From contig JAFMSR010000008.1 of assembly GCA_022818135.1 (NCBI GenBank), positions 32,037,600-32,101,599 on the forward strand: a DNA stretch of 64,000 nucleotides, given 5' to 3'. The DNA comes from Saxidomus purpurata (taxonomy: Eukaryota > Mollusca > Bivalvia > Venerida > Veneridae). The notes beneath the pieces were generated by a model that made no database searches, had not been told where the DNA came from, and saw nothing but the letters and a program-made list of their open reading frames with translations. The position numbers were made by a program, and so were the translations under genes. Each line of letters opens with the position of its first letter. Within the stretch, counting starts at the first letter, position 1. This document shows positions 13,540 through 26,000 of the stretch, piece by piece.

Positions 13540-15340
13540 TGTCCTTAACCTCAGTAAAGGTATCCCTTGAATCAGCATTTATCTAAAACTTCGGTAAAGG
13601 TACATTCGGCGCCAACAGCCCCATTTCAGCCTCAATAAAGGTATCCTTTGAATCAGCAGTGCCCCGTTAGCTTCAATATAGGTAACCTCGCATTCCGTCT
13701 AGCCTCAGTAAAGTTACCGTCTGAATCAGCATTGTCCATATGTCACCAATTCCCCTTAAGCCCCAGTGAAGATAACCTCTGAATCAGCAAGCCTCGATAA
13801 AGATAGCCCCTGAATCAGCATTACCATTAAGTCTCAATAAGGTTGCCCCTAAATCAACATCTTTCTGAAGCCTTAATAAAGGTAGCCTCTAAATCAGCAT
13901 TAAGGGTTAAGCCTAAAAAAAGGAACCCTCTGAATCAGCATTCCCCTTACGCCCCAGTAAAGATAACATCTGAATCAGCAACCATCTCGAGCCTCGATAA
14001 AAATAGCCTCAGAATCAGCAACCATCTCAAGCCTCGATAAAGATAGCCTCTAAATCAGCAACCATCTCAAGCCTCGATAAAGATAGCCTCTGAATCAGCA
14101 AACATCTCAAGCCTCGATAAAGATAGCCTCTAAATCAGCAACCATCTCAAGCCTCGATAAAGATAGCCTCTGAATCAGCAAACATCTCAAGCCTCGATAA
14201 AGATAGCCTCTAAATCAGCAACCATCTCAAGCCTTGATAAAGATAGCCTCTAAATCAGCAACCATCTCAAGCCTCGATAAAGATAGCCTCTGAATCAGCA
14301 ACCATCTAAAGCCTCGAAAAAGATAGCCTCTGAATCAGCAACCATCTCAAGCCTCGATAAAGATAGCCTCTAAATCAGCAACCATCTCAAGCCTCAATAA
14401 AGATAGCCTCTGAATCAGTCTTCACCTTAAGTCTCTGTAAAGGTCTCCGAATAAAAGCAACACCATAAATACTAATAAAGGTAACCTCTGAATCAACATT
14501 CGAGTTAAGACTCAATCAATGCAGCACCTGAGTCAGCATTCCGCTTAAGCCTCAATAAAGGTAGCCCTTGAATAAACATTCCTGTTAAGTCTCAATAAGT
14601 GTAGCCTCTGAATCAGCATTCCCCTTGAACCTCAACAAATGTAGCCTTTGAGTTTGCAACCCCCTTAATACTCGATAAAGTTACACTCTGAATCAAAGCT
14701 TAAGTAAATATGGCCTCTGAATTAGCAAACCCTAAATCATAATAAAGTTACCCTCTGAATCAACTTTCCTTTTAAAACCCCAAATAAAGGTAGCCTCTAA
14801 ATCAACTTTCCTTTTTAATCCCTAAAAAAAGGTAGCCTCTAAATCAGCATTCCTTTTAATCCCTAACTAAAGGTAGCCTCTGAATCAACTTTCCTTTTAA
14901 ACCCCAAATAAAGGTAGCCTCTAAATCAACATTCCTTTTAATCCCTAAATAAAGGTAGCCTCTAAATCAACATTCCTTTTAATCCCTAAATAAAGGGAGC
15001 CTCTAAATCAACTTTCCTTTTAATCCCTAAATAAAGGTAGCCTCTAAATCAACTTTCCTTTTAATCCCTAACTAAAGGTAGCCTCTGAATCAACATTCCT
15101 TTAAAGCCTCAGTGAAGATAGCCTCTGAATCGTTATCCCCCTTAAGCCTTATTAAAGGTGTATACCCTCTGAGTCAGCATTCCCCTCAAACCTCTATAAG
15201 GGTAGCCTCCGAATCAGCATTTCCCTTTAGACTCAATAAAGGTAACGTCTGAATCAGCATTCAAATCAACTTTCAATAAAGGTACCATCGGATATTTTTT
15301 CCTTTTAACTTCAATAAAAGTAGCCTAGGTACCAGCATCC
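13540..15340. repeat. Minisatellite of 40-42 bp units, about 44 copies
   Basis: Every 40-42 bp the sequence repeats a core of the form AAAGRTAGCCTCTGAATCAGCA. Between 14041 and 14420 the period is exactly 40 bp and units are nearly identical; flanking units are more diverged and slightly longer. A second subfamily at about 14760-15100 carries TTCCTTTTAATCCCTAAATA in place of CATCTCAAGCCTCGATA. The central block alternates TAAATCAGCAACC with TGAATCAGCAAAC units, producing an 80-bp dimeric period. Open frames within it are artefacts of the repeat. Confidence 0.95.
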
Positions 15341-16674
15341 ACATTTTCCGCGAATGAACGGTGTCCCTCATAATTAATATTAACGCGATGTCAAGTTCTA
15401 CGTCCACACGTAGTGTCCTTATATTCATCTTGAAATTGGTGCTCATTTTTTGTGACACTTTTCTCTGCGCTGGTATTGCATATTAGTTTTCTGAAAAAAA
15501 TTCATGTCAAGTTTCTTTTAGCACTTGCTGCGATTTCCAACTTGGTAGAAACTTAATTGAATTCATGTAGTGATTTTATGTTATAAAGAACACTGAGGAC
15601 ATCTGACCCGCACTTTTTAAAATAGAACGCCATATTGTTTGGATCAAAATTGTTTACCTCATTATAAATTCATTATACAGTTAACTATTCATAAAATGCT
15701 CATTTCTTATTCAAGACTTAAATAAATCATAAATGCCATAAAATTCAACTTTTCTTATTTCTGTGTTAAAGACCGCACTCGATTGACCGTCGCACATGAA
15801 ACCTGCGCTTTGCTAAGTTTGGAGTTTAAGCTTTTTACGAGCATCAGTATCAACTTAAACATTATATCATTGTTATAAGCTAATTACTCTGAATACTGTC
15901 GTAAGAAATGTATTTCCTTCTTCAACCTTGCAAAGGCTATTGTTAATTTAACACTCTTCCCCGTAGAAAATAGTGTTTTCGCACATTAAACATACCTGTG
16001 GGTTACCACATATCACACGACAATTGGAGCATTTTTTCAGGACCCGAATGTCCGTAAATTGGCTACATTACATAGACAATTTATATACACAGAACTATTT
16101 ATCCAGATTTAGTCATTTAAATAAACTAGATGAACCCAAAGACATCGGACATATAACAGAGATAATTATATGTTTTTTCACTTACAAAAACACGCCGAAC
16201 ATGAGATTAAGACATCTTTTGGAAAATTAAGAATAAGGAATGAAGTTTCTCATTAAGAAAGTTATGCAAAGCTTAAGAAATAAATGTCACTTGATTGTAC
16301 CTTGGCATATTTTGATGAATGCTGGCAGTTTGCAACAAACAGTTTCTTAACATAAAGATAGTCCCTACATTTCTTACTAAACGCAGAAATGTTTCATGTA
16401 AATGTGTTTACTATATAGTACATGATGTAGCACTAGATTGTCTATCACTACAGACATGAGCCTGCTACCAAACCGCGTTACAGAACACAACTAAACATAA
16501 CGTTCAGAAAAGGGATACATGGAAAAAGTTGTCACGATAGCCCAGCCTCTAGTCCAAAGTGGAATTCACTTATGGTATATTTACGTTAAACTATATCAAC
16601 ACGTCACACGGGTTTTTATTTCCGTGTAGGCCGGGCTCCTACCTGTAATTATCCAAGTAGGACTTCTGGTCTTG

Positions 16675-16735
16675 CTGAATGCTCACTGTACAGCAGCGCT
16701 AGACGATGTACGGTACAGGTTCGAATTCTGGCTTA
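16675..16735 (+). repeat. Possible tRNA-derived SINE head relic
   Basis: The stretch ends in GGTTCGAATTC followed by TGG, a good match to an RNA polymerase III B box. It is preceded by CAGCGCTAGACGATGTACGG, which resembles an anticodon arm. No convincing A box, SINE body or target-site duplication was found, so chance resemblance is possible. Confidence 0.3.
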
Positions 16736-19700
16736 TTTTTTATTGTTCTGTAATCATGGACTAACTTTTCTAGTCTATACATGAGCTTGATCTATTCGAA
16801 GGAACATACGCTGTCTGAATGTCCTACTTCAATGATAAAGATTATCAAGTTTTACAAACATACAATAACACCATATAGTATTCTATGAAATGATCATAAA
16901 CAAACTATTTCCCACAAGCAGATGTTTCAACGTTATTCAATGGAACAAATATTATTGAAGCTGCTCTCCAAAACATTAAGTTTTATAGGTCGTAGTATAT
17001 ACATAGACTTGAGAAAATTACGGCTTCCTATAGTAAACAAAACGTTTCAATGAAAACATTTTAGTGACCTTGAATATGCAACCTCCGATACAAAAGATCA
17101 AAACCAACAACCTGAGAAACATCGCTTTCATGTACGTCGATACCATACTATATTTTGATTTCAATAATTCATACCTGGTCAATTGAAACTAAATCTTTTT
17201 TCAAAAGGATTATAGCTTTTTAAACACTACTGATTTGAAAATATTTCAAGTGTTTGTCCATTCTGTTTGAATAGACTGGGTTGGTGACCCTATGTAGGTA
17301 ATCATTAACACTGTCAATGTTTTGAACGAGTTAAGTGAAAAAGAACTGGTCAGTTATTTACTGGACGATTTAACACGAAAACATGTTTTTGCTGACATAA
17401 ACAAGTATGATAAACAAAGTACCATTTTATGAATGTTTTCCAGTGCGATTATTCGTCACGATTTTACGACTTTTCTTCTCGTTATTTAGTTACAAGATTA
17501 AGAAATTTGCTTACTCTCGTCGCGCGATCAACTGCAATGGCATTAGGTAAACGATCCGCTAGTTTCGCTTTAGACCCGGTGGTGCAATGCACTGGGTTGA
17601 GGGTTTTCAAACAGCCCGGCAGATTATCAATTTTATGCGTAATACTTCCCTAAAGCGATACGTCGACCTATATCCCACCTCAACACTCACCATATCTTAG
17701 AGACGCAAGGAATGGTTTTGTTTCAGGCTGCTCGTGTCTATTCCAAAAGCATCCTCAAGGTCTCGTGCCAAAGTTTGGCCTTCTGATTCGTTACACGTTC
17801 AAGGCTTGGTCTTCTCCTAGAAGTAAACAGAATCATGCAGGACCAATCATCTTCTATTTCTGCTGCTACTGTATCGCGTCAAGTCTGTTCTTTGGAGACG
17901 CACGGTGTAAAACTTCTTCCTGCAAGTCTATAATGGATTAAACGAAATCTTAAAGTCTCATTTCTATAAAAAAAGAAGCTACGGATGAAGGATATAGCGC
18001 GGCAAATTTACAAATTTATCACGTGACAGAATAGTGCTGCGTTTCTTTCTTTTTCTTTTTCGAGTTTTAAAACATGTACAACACGTTCTGGTGGAATCTG
18101 AATAGGTCTAGGATCCCTGATTAGAATTTGATCAGCTAACTGTTTCAAAGTCATGCAATGATTCAGAAATGTTTTTTTTAAAAAACCTGTCTGGTCGCTA
18201 CTTAAGTTTTGTTTTTCACAAAAGTCGTTATGAGTAACCATTGTACATATCCTAAGATTTAGGGATTGGAGCTCGTATTTTTATGACATTCCGATGATTT
18301 AATATGGTGTAAAAAGTTTGACACCTTGACAAATATTACATCGTTTAAACAATTAAGGTTAGAGCAAAATCGTTAATTTACTTCAACATTAAGTGTTGAT
18401 TATAATGCAATAATCCGGGTTGGAGATTCTACACCGGATTTGCATTAAACATTTTGGCTAGAGGTCAACTTATAATCTAAGGATTGGTAAACGTATATAA
18501 AATATACATTTCGGGCATTTAAATGAAAAAAGAAACATGCGTGTGTCTGGCAAATTAACAATTAGACTAGATCAGTGATACACACAATAAATTAGAACAA
18601 TTTTTGTAGTGTACCCATCCCCATATGACTGAATGTAATATGACAAAAATAAACACCGTCTGACTTGCAATTCAAATTGTATATATTAACGCGGTTTGGG
18701 TAATTCCATCTAAAGTTTCTAAAAGTGAGCTGAAGCATAATTAAACGTGCACTAAAGCACAACAGAACCTATGCACATGGCTTCTTAAATCAATGAGAAA
18801 AATAATTTATAATAATGAGGGACCAGTGTCATATGATTGTTTTGTTTTCCCAAGTATATGTTTTGTTTTCCCCCAAGTATAGTTTTTAACCTTTATTCTG
18901 TGTTTGTTCTACCAGTGCGGATCATGATCGACATGCACATGCACCCAGACTGATTATGATCTTTATTGTTTGCAATTCAGTCAGGTAATTTTCATTGAGC
19001 CCCTATTTGAACAATCTGTAGCATCGGTTATATCGAAAAACAGACGAATTCATTAACAATTTGTAACGGGGTAAGGGTTAAAAACAAGAGACAAAGTATT
19101 TCAACAATTTACAGACATAACATGGAAAAGTCTCATTTGATGCTTAAAGATATTACTTTCCCAATGTCTTAGCGGCTGTTTGTAAATATCAAGGTCAAGT
19201 CTAGCGGAGATCAGGCGATGTCAAAACATTAATTATTTAACTGTGGTCCCATGGCCTTCCTTTTAACTTATTTATCTAGTGAATTTATCAACACATAAAC
19301 TATAAGTCAGGGGCACTTCGACCTCGCATGTGAAACAAACTCGAACATTTATGTATTTATCTTTGGGTCACTTAAAAGCATTTTTAATCAGTTTAAATAT
19401 ATGCATATCTCACAAAAAGCTATATCATTGTAGTGTTCATCCAAACACTGGAAGAAAATTCATATTTAATTGCAATTTGGTGAAAGAATATTTCTTTGAT
19501 CTCCGAATAATTAATGACTTTTTTCGGCAAACAATTCTATAAGTACACCCCCTGTAGACAAGTTAATTAGAAAATAAGATGCCTTAACCATGATACAGAC
19601 CCTTTATCCGAAATACTTTAATTGCAATACGATCCGCCTGTTTGTCACTTACAATATTTTGAGTTTTCCTGAAGTGTCCATTTGAATATACTGTAGAAAC

Positions 19701-20914
19701 GTACAGGGGCATGTGACTGAATCGTCAATTAGTAGCTGGACAGTTTACTGCACATCGCGTGCTTATTATATGAAACACTTGATATATTTTCGACAAAATC
19801 TGTGCATTTTCAGAAAGTTCCTACTAAAGAATACACACGACTATTGAATGTGTGTAAAAACAGTAATGTGTCAATGTTTTGCCGAAGAATGCCATGTGTA
19901 GGTTTTTTAATATCAACTTTACACTTTTGATGATGCTAGAAGATAACTCAAGTTGATGAAAGTAGCCTTTTTCTGTCTGGTTGTCTATTATTTATTTCTA
20001 TGACAATTTAGTTGCAGATGCTGTGTAAGAAGTCTTTGCGTTTGTTTCAAGTGAAGAAATTTGAATCATATGATAAGTCTCCAAGTCCCTGTGGTTTCAT
20101 TATAAATATGTGAATATCCCCTAATATGTTCCATGAAAGAGTCCTTAATCTAACCATAATTAAGTTAAGAACGAATCGTAATCACGTAATCATGTACGAT
20201 GGTGGACATCGATCTAAGTGTTATGATTACATTGCAAAATTGGGCCTAGTTTTTGTTTACACGATGTAAATCATGAAAAATCTTAATTTATTTTGATCTA
20301 TTTTTTCTTGCGTTATTCAATGTACCGCTGTATATCTCAGGTCTACGAAAGATTGAATTGTCTGAAATGAAAGTAAAAGATCATAAATTACAATCAGATA
20401 ACCTGGTTTTACTTTTTAATGGTTGAATTAAATTATTTTTGAAAGTCAGAACTTTTAACGTCAGTTACTCAGAATGTTTAAAAGTGAAATTTACGTTAAT
20501 GCCACTCACGGCTTATCAGCGATCTCAGATGAGAAAGTGAATTGTACCATTTTTAATTTCCACCTGTAAGATAGGTAAAAACCGTTTCTACATCAGAAAA
20601 CCATAAACTATCACAATTTATCATTCGAAGTGCTTCGGTCAGGTCAGTCTTCATTTGGAATATCTCGGAACTCATGGTGTCATCAATCACCAGTTTATCT
20701 AGATAGATAGCAAGTATTGAAAGAAAAAACGGTCGTTATCGCTAGTTTTTTTCTGATAATGTAATTAAACACACAGCAAGACTTTCACCACAGCGAGGCA
20801 AGTTTCCGTAGTACACAGCGGTAAATGAAAATACCAAGTTCATGTTTGTACATGCACACTTAGTTTCGTTTTGAAAATAAATCCCTAATTAACAATTTTA
20901 CACCAATTTCTGAG

Positions 20915-20926
20915 TAAATTTCAAAG
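20915..20926. repeat. Target-site duplication, left copy (SINE)
   Basis: The 12-mer TAAATTTCAAAG occurs here and again, identically, at 21076-21087, directly bordering a tRNA-derived element. This is the signature of LINE-mediated retroposition. Confidence 0.75.
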
Positions 20927-21075
20927 TTTTATTGAGTCCAGTTCCCAGAGAAAGATCATAATTGATGCTTGATAGTTTTTGGGAAGTACAATTTAGTTGA
21001 CGAGACCCCTAGTGGGTTTGAACCAACCACCTGGCTTCAGTGTCCGACTCATTGTCGTGAACACATAAAACCCTT
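20927..21075 (-). mobile_element. tRNA-derived SINE, short copy, with perfect 12-bp TSD
   Basis: Read on the minus strand, the element starts with a tRNA-like head. It has an anticodon-arm-like segment (GAGTCGGACACTGAAGCC) and a B box GGTTCAAACCC at about 21018-21028. A body containing TCTGGGAACTGGACTCAATAAA follows. This body resembles the CCAGGAAGCGGACTCGAG segment of the SINE at 27395-27562, so the two may belong to one family. The copy is about 149 bp and flanked by identical 12-bp duplications, which supports a genuine insertion. The head is diverged and probably not transcribed. Confidence 0.75.
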
Positions 21076-21087
21076 TAAATTTCAAAG
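21076..21087. repeat. Target-site duplication, right copy (SINE)
   Basis: Identical to 20915-20926 (TAAATTTCAAAG) and adjacent to the tRNA-like 5' end of the minus-strand SINE. Confidence 0.75.
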
Positions 21088-21559
21088 CCATTTTGAAAAT
21101 TGAAATTAATGTGTACATTCTTATATTAAAAGAAAAATATGAGAAAAGAACGAAAGCACGTACCCGTTTTCACCCAAACACTGTTTTCATGATTGCATTT
21201 TTCAAAAAAACTTTTCTTCACGTTGATCTTTTGGTAGATCTATATCTTATATTACAGCTCAAGGGTTTTAGAAAAAAATGGTTTTGGTAAATTTGACGTG
21301 AAGGTTGTCTGGATACAAACTTTTCCGTAATTTTGCAATGTTACATATATATGTATTTAAGTAAGACACCAGAAGCCCATGTCCCAAATATGTGTAAACT
21401 TTTACAAACTTGTGACATTTAGTAACACTTATATATCAATGGTCTGTAGCATCAGTACCTGACAAGGTGTCACTCCTTACATGGCACCGGACGCAAACTC
21501 TATAAGCATCGGTGTAGAAATCTAACTACATGTATTAGATGGTGTCTTAGAGGTGACCA

Positions 21560-21573
21560 GAAACCGAACTTTT
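21560..21573. repeat. Target-site duplication, left copy (second SINE)
   Basis: GAAACCGAACTTTT here matches GAAACCAAACTTTT at 21787-21800 with one mismatch; the two copies border the SINE at 21574-21786. Confidence 0.75.
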
Positions 21574-21786
21574 GTTCAACTTTAGTTTAACGCCCGCTTC
21601 AACCATATTTCAGTCATTTTTACAGGCGGGCAGTTTACCTAATTACAGTTCCTGGGAAGGAACAGTACCATATCCTCCGTAAGAAACTGCCGTTGGTAGC
21701 AGGGCTCGAACCCATGACGCTCAATCTCTGAGAGGTTACAATGATTTGACGTCAGCGACTATAACCACCCGACCACAGAGGCGGAC
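21574..21786 (-). mobile_element. tRNA-derived SINE with conserved 3' tail
   Basis: On the minus strand the head reads CCGCCTCTGTGGTCGGGTGG (A-box region) and carries B box GGGTTCGAGCCC at about 21698-21709. A body with CTTCCCAGGAACTG follows, then a 3' end with GAAGCGGGCGTTAAACTAAA. That tail resembles the widespread invertebrate SINE 3' ends ending in GGCGTTAAAC, as I recall them. It is flanked by a 14-bp near-perfect duplication, so it is an integrated retroposon about 750 bp upstream of the formin start codon. Confidence 0.85.
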
Positions 21787-21800
21787 GAAACCAAACTTTT
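21787..21800. repeat. Target-site duplication, right copy (second SINE)
   Basis: GAAACCAAACTTTT, 13 of 14 bases identical to 21560-21573, on the tRNA-head side of the minus-strand SINE. Confidence 0.75.
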
Positions 21801-22478
21801 CGGTCTGGCCTTACATGAATGGCCTATATCAAAGTAAAATTGAGGAATTGGACATACAAGAGTAGTGTACAAACACGGTCAAAGAGATAATCATAACCCG
21901 GTAGCTAAGGTCGACCCTTAAAAATATCCAAGTCATTTATGATATTTGTTTTCAGATTAAAATTTGTCATTTTCGAAAGCTTAATTGAATTTAATTTGAA
22001 ATTGTGAATAGATAACACGGCTTTTTATATAGAAAGGTTAAGAGAGAGACACAATTCTGTCGTAAGTACACTGCAGCCTGTAATGAGGTTTTTTATAGCA
22101 ATAGCTGAAGGTCGATAGAAATATTTACTTAAAATATTGTTACCTTGACACCACCGAAAACACTTCTTTTACAAGAGATCTTTGTGATTTGCATTTGTAC
22201 ATAATATACATTTCCAGACTCTCCAAGCTATTTTACTTGGCCCCTTTATGACTGGTATGTACACTGTAGTACTATTTGTAACTTCATTCCAGATCGAAAC
22301 ATTCACAACTCTTTCGTAAAATTATGAATATAAACAGTTGCATCAATTTCTATCAAATGAAAAAAAAGTAATTACTTTTATCTAATTTATTTGCAAATGT
22401 AATATTCTGTCATGTGTTGCCGAGCAGATGTTTTAAAAGCCAGAAAATTACACGTTGTCTTTTTTCTACTATTTTCAG
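21801..22478 (+). other. Upstream sequence ending in a likely splice acceptor
   Basis: Immediately before the first coding exon lies a pyrimidine-rich run ending TTTTTCTACTATTTTCAG at 22478. This suggests that the ATG exon is not the transcript's first exon and that a 5' UTR exon lies further upstream. No promoter element could be identified with confidence. Confidence 0.5.
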
Positions 22479-22532
22479 CTTGTGACTTAAACCACTAGAA
22501 TTTTCAATGAAGTAACATCATCAGCAGCAAAT

Positions 22533-23001
22533 ATGGACGAACTTGAAAGTGTCTCAGACAGTGAACTTGACCTAAGCAGAGACGTGTTTGATGGAACCGC
22601 TGTAGTTTCAATAGCCCGCCGTGGATTAAAATGTAGACGATCGTCAGTTGGTTATTTTCGGTCCACTGAATTAGCCAATGACAACAGTCCTACTATTTCA
22701 CTACAACCGGTGAAGATTATTGAATTGCTGAGAGCACCTAGCGTAAGGACTTACGCTACGATAAAGAAAAAGTTAGATAAATCCAAAAACGAACCGGGAT
22801 GGATTTCGGACTTTTTACAAAAAGATGGGTTGGATTTATTGTTTGAGAGTTTGGAGCAACTATGTAAAACCCAATCTAGTTATTTCTTAAATGTTATATT
22901 ACAAGAGTCGTGTGTTGAGTGCGTGAAGACAGTTATGGATTCTTCGCTCAGTTTGGATTATATTATAGAAAATAAGGAATTTACAACAAAACTAGCATCC
23001 G
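22533..23001 (+). CDS. INF2: INF2-like formin, coding exon 1 (start, N-tail and beginning of GBD/DID)
   Basis: Encodes residues 1-156 plus the first base of codon 157. The ATG at 22533 is chosen because an in-frame TAA lies 45 bp upstream (22488-22490) within the same exon and no other ATG intervenes. Residues 1-58 include an acidic segment (DELESVSDSELDLS) and a basic stretch (RRGLKCRRSS) with no known domain. From residue 59 the armadillo-type inhibitory domain begins: IIELLRAPSVRTYATIKKKL, then GWISDFLQKDGLDLLFESLE, then SCVECVKTVMDSSLSLDYII. These align well with the INF2 GBD/DID, in which DLLFE and CV.CVK.VM are conserved. In INF2 this domain binds the C-terminal DAD to hold the protein inactive. 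The exon ends ATCCG before a consensus donor GTAAGT. The frame continues 11 codons into the intron to a TAA, which is not coding. Confidence 0.9.
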
Positions 23002-26000
23002 GTAAGTGCTTTTTAAAAAAAAATCCTTTCGTCTAAGAATGTATTTATTTCAAAATTTAAAAATCTTCAAATAAATGTTCTGTACCCACAAACAGGAGCC
23101 TTTCACTTTCCCGGAAAATTTTTTTACTACCTTAAAGGAAAATAATGTTTTTGCGGAAGAACATTACTGGAACAAATTTTGCCTGCTATTCTTAATTTAG
23201 CTCTTAGAATGTTTCAGACGGTGTTATTAGGGGATTTCCATGTCTAGAGAGCGTCTGGAATCGATTTGCTTCTCAAGCTATATCATAGATCAATTATTAC
23301 ACACAAATTTAGTTACAGATGCTAAGCTCTTAGTTCGCTGGTACTTAAAAATGCATGATACTTTTTAAATAATTCAATCAGCATCCGCCGGTTTTGTTTT
23401 CTTAGAGGGATGCTTGTTTTGGAAGACAATAAGAATTCCACAGAGGATATGTATAACTGTTAAATTGAGGAAATATAACGTAGACAAGACGATATATAAA
23501 ATTTGATATAAAATGAAATCACCAAAAGGAGTACATTACAGAGCAGTGTCACAGTTGATCTGTAGGTGATTTTATTGGGAAAATCCCCAGTTAACTGCAA
23601 AGACAGCAGAAAATAAACTTTTAAAGACATTTCAAGGCACTTACGTTGCTACAGCAATAAGGTGTATTAATAGAAAACTATGAAATTGTAAAGAAGCAAA
23701 ATGTAACTGAAATGTTACTACATTGTAGCTGAAATGTAACTGAAATACTGAATTGACAGACTTTCTATATAAGTCCCTGTAAATTTTGCCTGCTTGTCAG
23801 TTGCTAATTACGGAACATGTGGGTCAGTTAAGTGAATTTACGGCTGTCCAGACGGGTTGCTGCGAAGTGTTGTTTTACGATGATGTTATTACATTACCAC
23901 TGACAGCTTTGTGACAGGTTACACAGTAGTAATTGTTCGTGTGAGCAGTGGGTCTACTTTAACCATTACACTGACCAGTGTCCCACTTACTGATATATAT
24001 GACACAGTTTCTAAACTTGACCAGTGCCTCGTAACAATTACCCTACTGACATGGGCAAATTTGTAGCTGATAAACTAAAATCCCTAAAGGGAATACACTA
24101 AACTAAGATCAAGATGAAAGACGAAATCTTAAGAATAACGATACATGTGAAATTGATATTATCTTTATTAATCGATTTAACCCATATCTTTGAATGAACC
24201 TACCTCCAGATTCTTGAGCGACATAGTCACGTGGTATTCACGGGGAAAGCTCGCAAAAAAGACAAATTTTAGTTGTCTCGTTTCTAGTTGAAATAAAAAA
24301 AACCTTTGTCATCCTATTTTGTCCTGTAAAGTAACAGCAATTAAAGGTAATGCTACATATTTCAAGTCAAACGTGAAACAAAAACTGCATAACACTTTAC
24401 TACACATGTTCTTGCATTTTATGACTTTGTTAACCACTCCGCATATTAATGAGGATGGAGTTAAAATGGTGAAAATCTATTCTCTTAAGTGACAGCCAGC
24501 TTTTTAGTAAAGACATTTTAAATTGTACTTCTTATATTTCAAACATGGCTTGCAAATAACATATCGTAGCTGTAAAAATGGAAACCCGCCTGGTTTGTTA
24601 GAAATAGAACCCGGTAAAGTATAAATTAACCATTCTAGTAGATACACTGGAAAATGAAACCTGTTCTTTAGAATCCTGACCAGTGCAGCTAAAGGTGAAA
24701 TTTGCGACCACTTAGAGACCACCAGTGCGATAGAGGGCACCGGACATTGGCCCTCGCTGTTTGCAATGATATATCGTTTGACTTTAAGCAGAAGTTTTAA
24801 TAAGATTAAAACGACACTAATTCTGCTTTTCATAATTTCTTTTGAATAAGAATGGAGACCAGGGGGTGCCAAAATCAGTGGAATTATTACGACATAAACA
24901 ATTAATAAACACGCTTTTCTTTTACGGAATTACAGTGGTGGAAAATTGGTTCTGTATAAATTATTGCACGAATACACAATTCTGGCCTTACCGTCATTGA
25001 ACTGAATGATTCGATTAAAACATGAAATAAAGGTGTAACTTCAGAAATATAAAATTTAGACCGCAACTTAATGACATTCTTTCCACTTTTCGTAAGTAGA
25101 TTTTAATCATTATCGGTTTCAGTGATTAAATAATTTGATAAAATGCGCAAAGTCAGTGTTTTTCACTTTGGAATGCTTGCCTTAAACCACTAAAATCGAC
25201 AAACAACCAGCTACATTCCCAGTACAAACCTCTCCTCAATTTTAAGGATTAATGAAACATGTGTCTGCAGCAAAACAAAAACTGCGCATCACTATAAATT
25301 TCAGAACATTTTTATGGAATATGGTTTTGTGTAAAAACCAAGAATGAGTAATGGCCGTATAACTTTTATACAAATATTATTCTCATTTCATATCTATTTT
25401 TCTTTCAAGTTGTATATCATTCGCTACCCACATATTTTGTTATACAAAAAAAATCGGCGCAAACCAAACACCATATGACAAGATCAGCGGAGCGTATTTG
25501 ATTTGAAAAGCCTAAAGATTTGAATACTTTATAAACTTGCACCAATCCTGAAACGAACGAAGCGTTTACCAACTGTCTCGCAAGTATATACATTTGATTA
25601 TTTTAAACAAGAATGGCTGACTTTTTTCTTGGCCATATGATACTTTAGATTGATTTCCAACGTTTATTTGTTAACAAAATAGGGTGTCGCCCCTGGGTTA
25701 GGTTTCCATATGGGTAAAATTTAAATTTGTGTCTTTTTTCTGTTATGTTAGTATTATTGTAAGAATTTTAGGGGCGGGGGTCATTGTGAATAAACACACT
25801 GGTAAACTTCAGTTCACTTACGCGAAAATTAGTTATTCTTACAACTTGATACGTAATAAAATCTTTCTGCACTAAACGTAGTTAAAATTTCATATGTTTT
25901 ACTTTGTACTTTCTTGTCCTTAACCTTGCGGACACAATGCCCGGTGTCAGCACTTTTATACACTTTTATGGTATGTGCTTCTAAACGAACTGATTAAGCT

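Larger units (their letters stand above)
15341..20926. other. Intergenic stretch, no gene supported
   Basis: A possible tRNA-like SINE relic at about 16675-16735 and a short coding-like patch on the minus strand at 17718-17796 are the only items of note. No exon with plausible splice sites and a recognisable domain was seen. Confidence 0.5.

Noticed and set aside
13540..15340. CRISPR-like array
   Set aside because: The units are contiguous tandem repeats without unique spacers, in a eukaryotic genome.
17718..17796. Minus-strand coding-like peptide (SEGQTLARDLEDAFGIDTSS)
   Set aside because: The open stretch is short, flanked by stops and has no clear splice context. The composition is protein-like, so it may be a pseudogene scrap, but no family was recognised.
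24504..24872. 122-codon minus-strand frame
   Set aside because: It has no recognisable domain, lies inside a long intron with no supporting splice sites, and its length is possible by chance given the number of frames examined.
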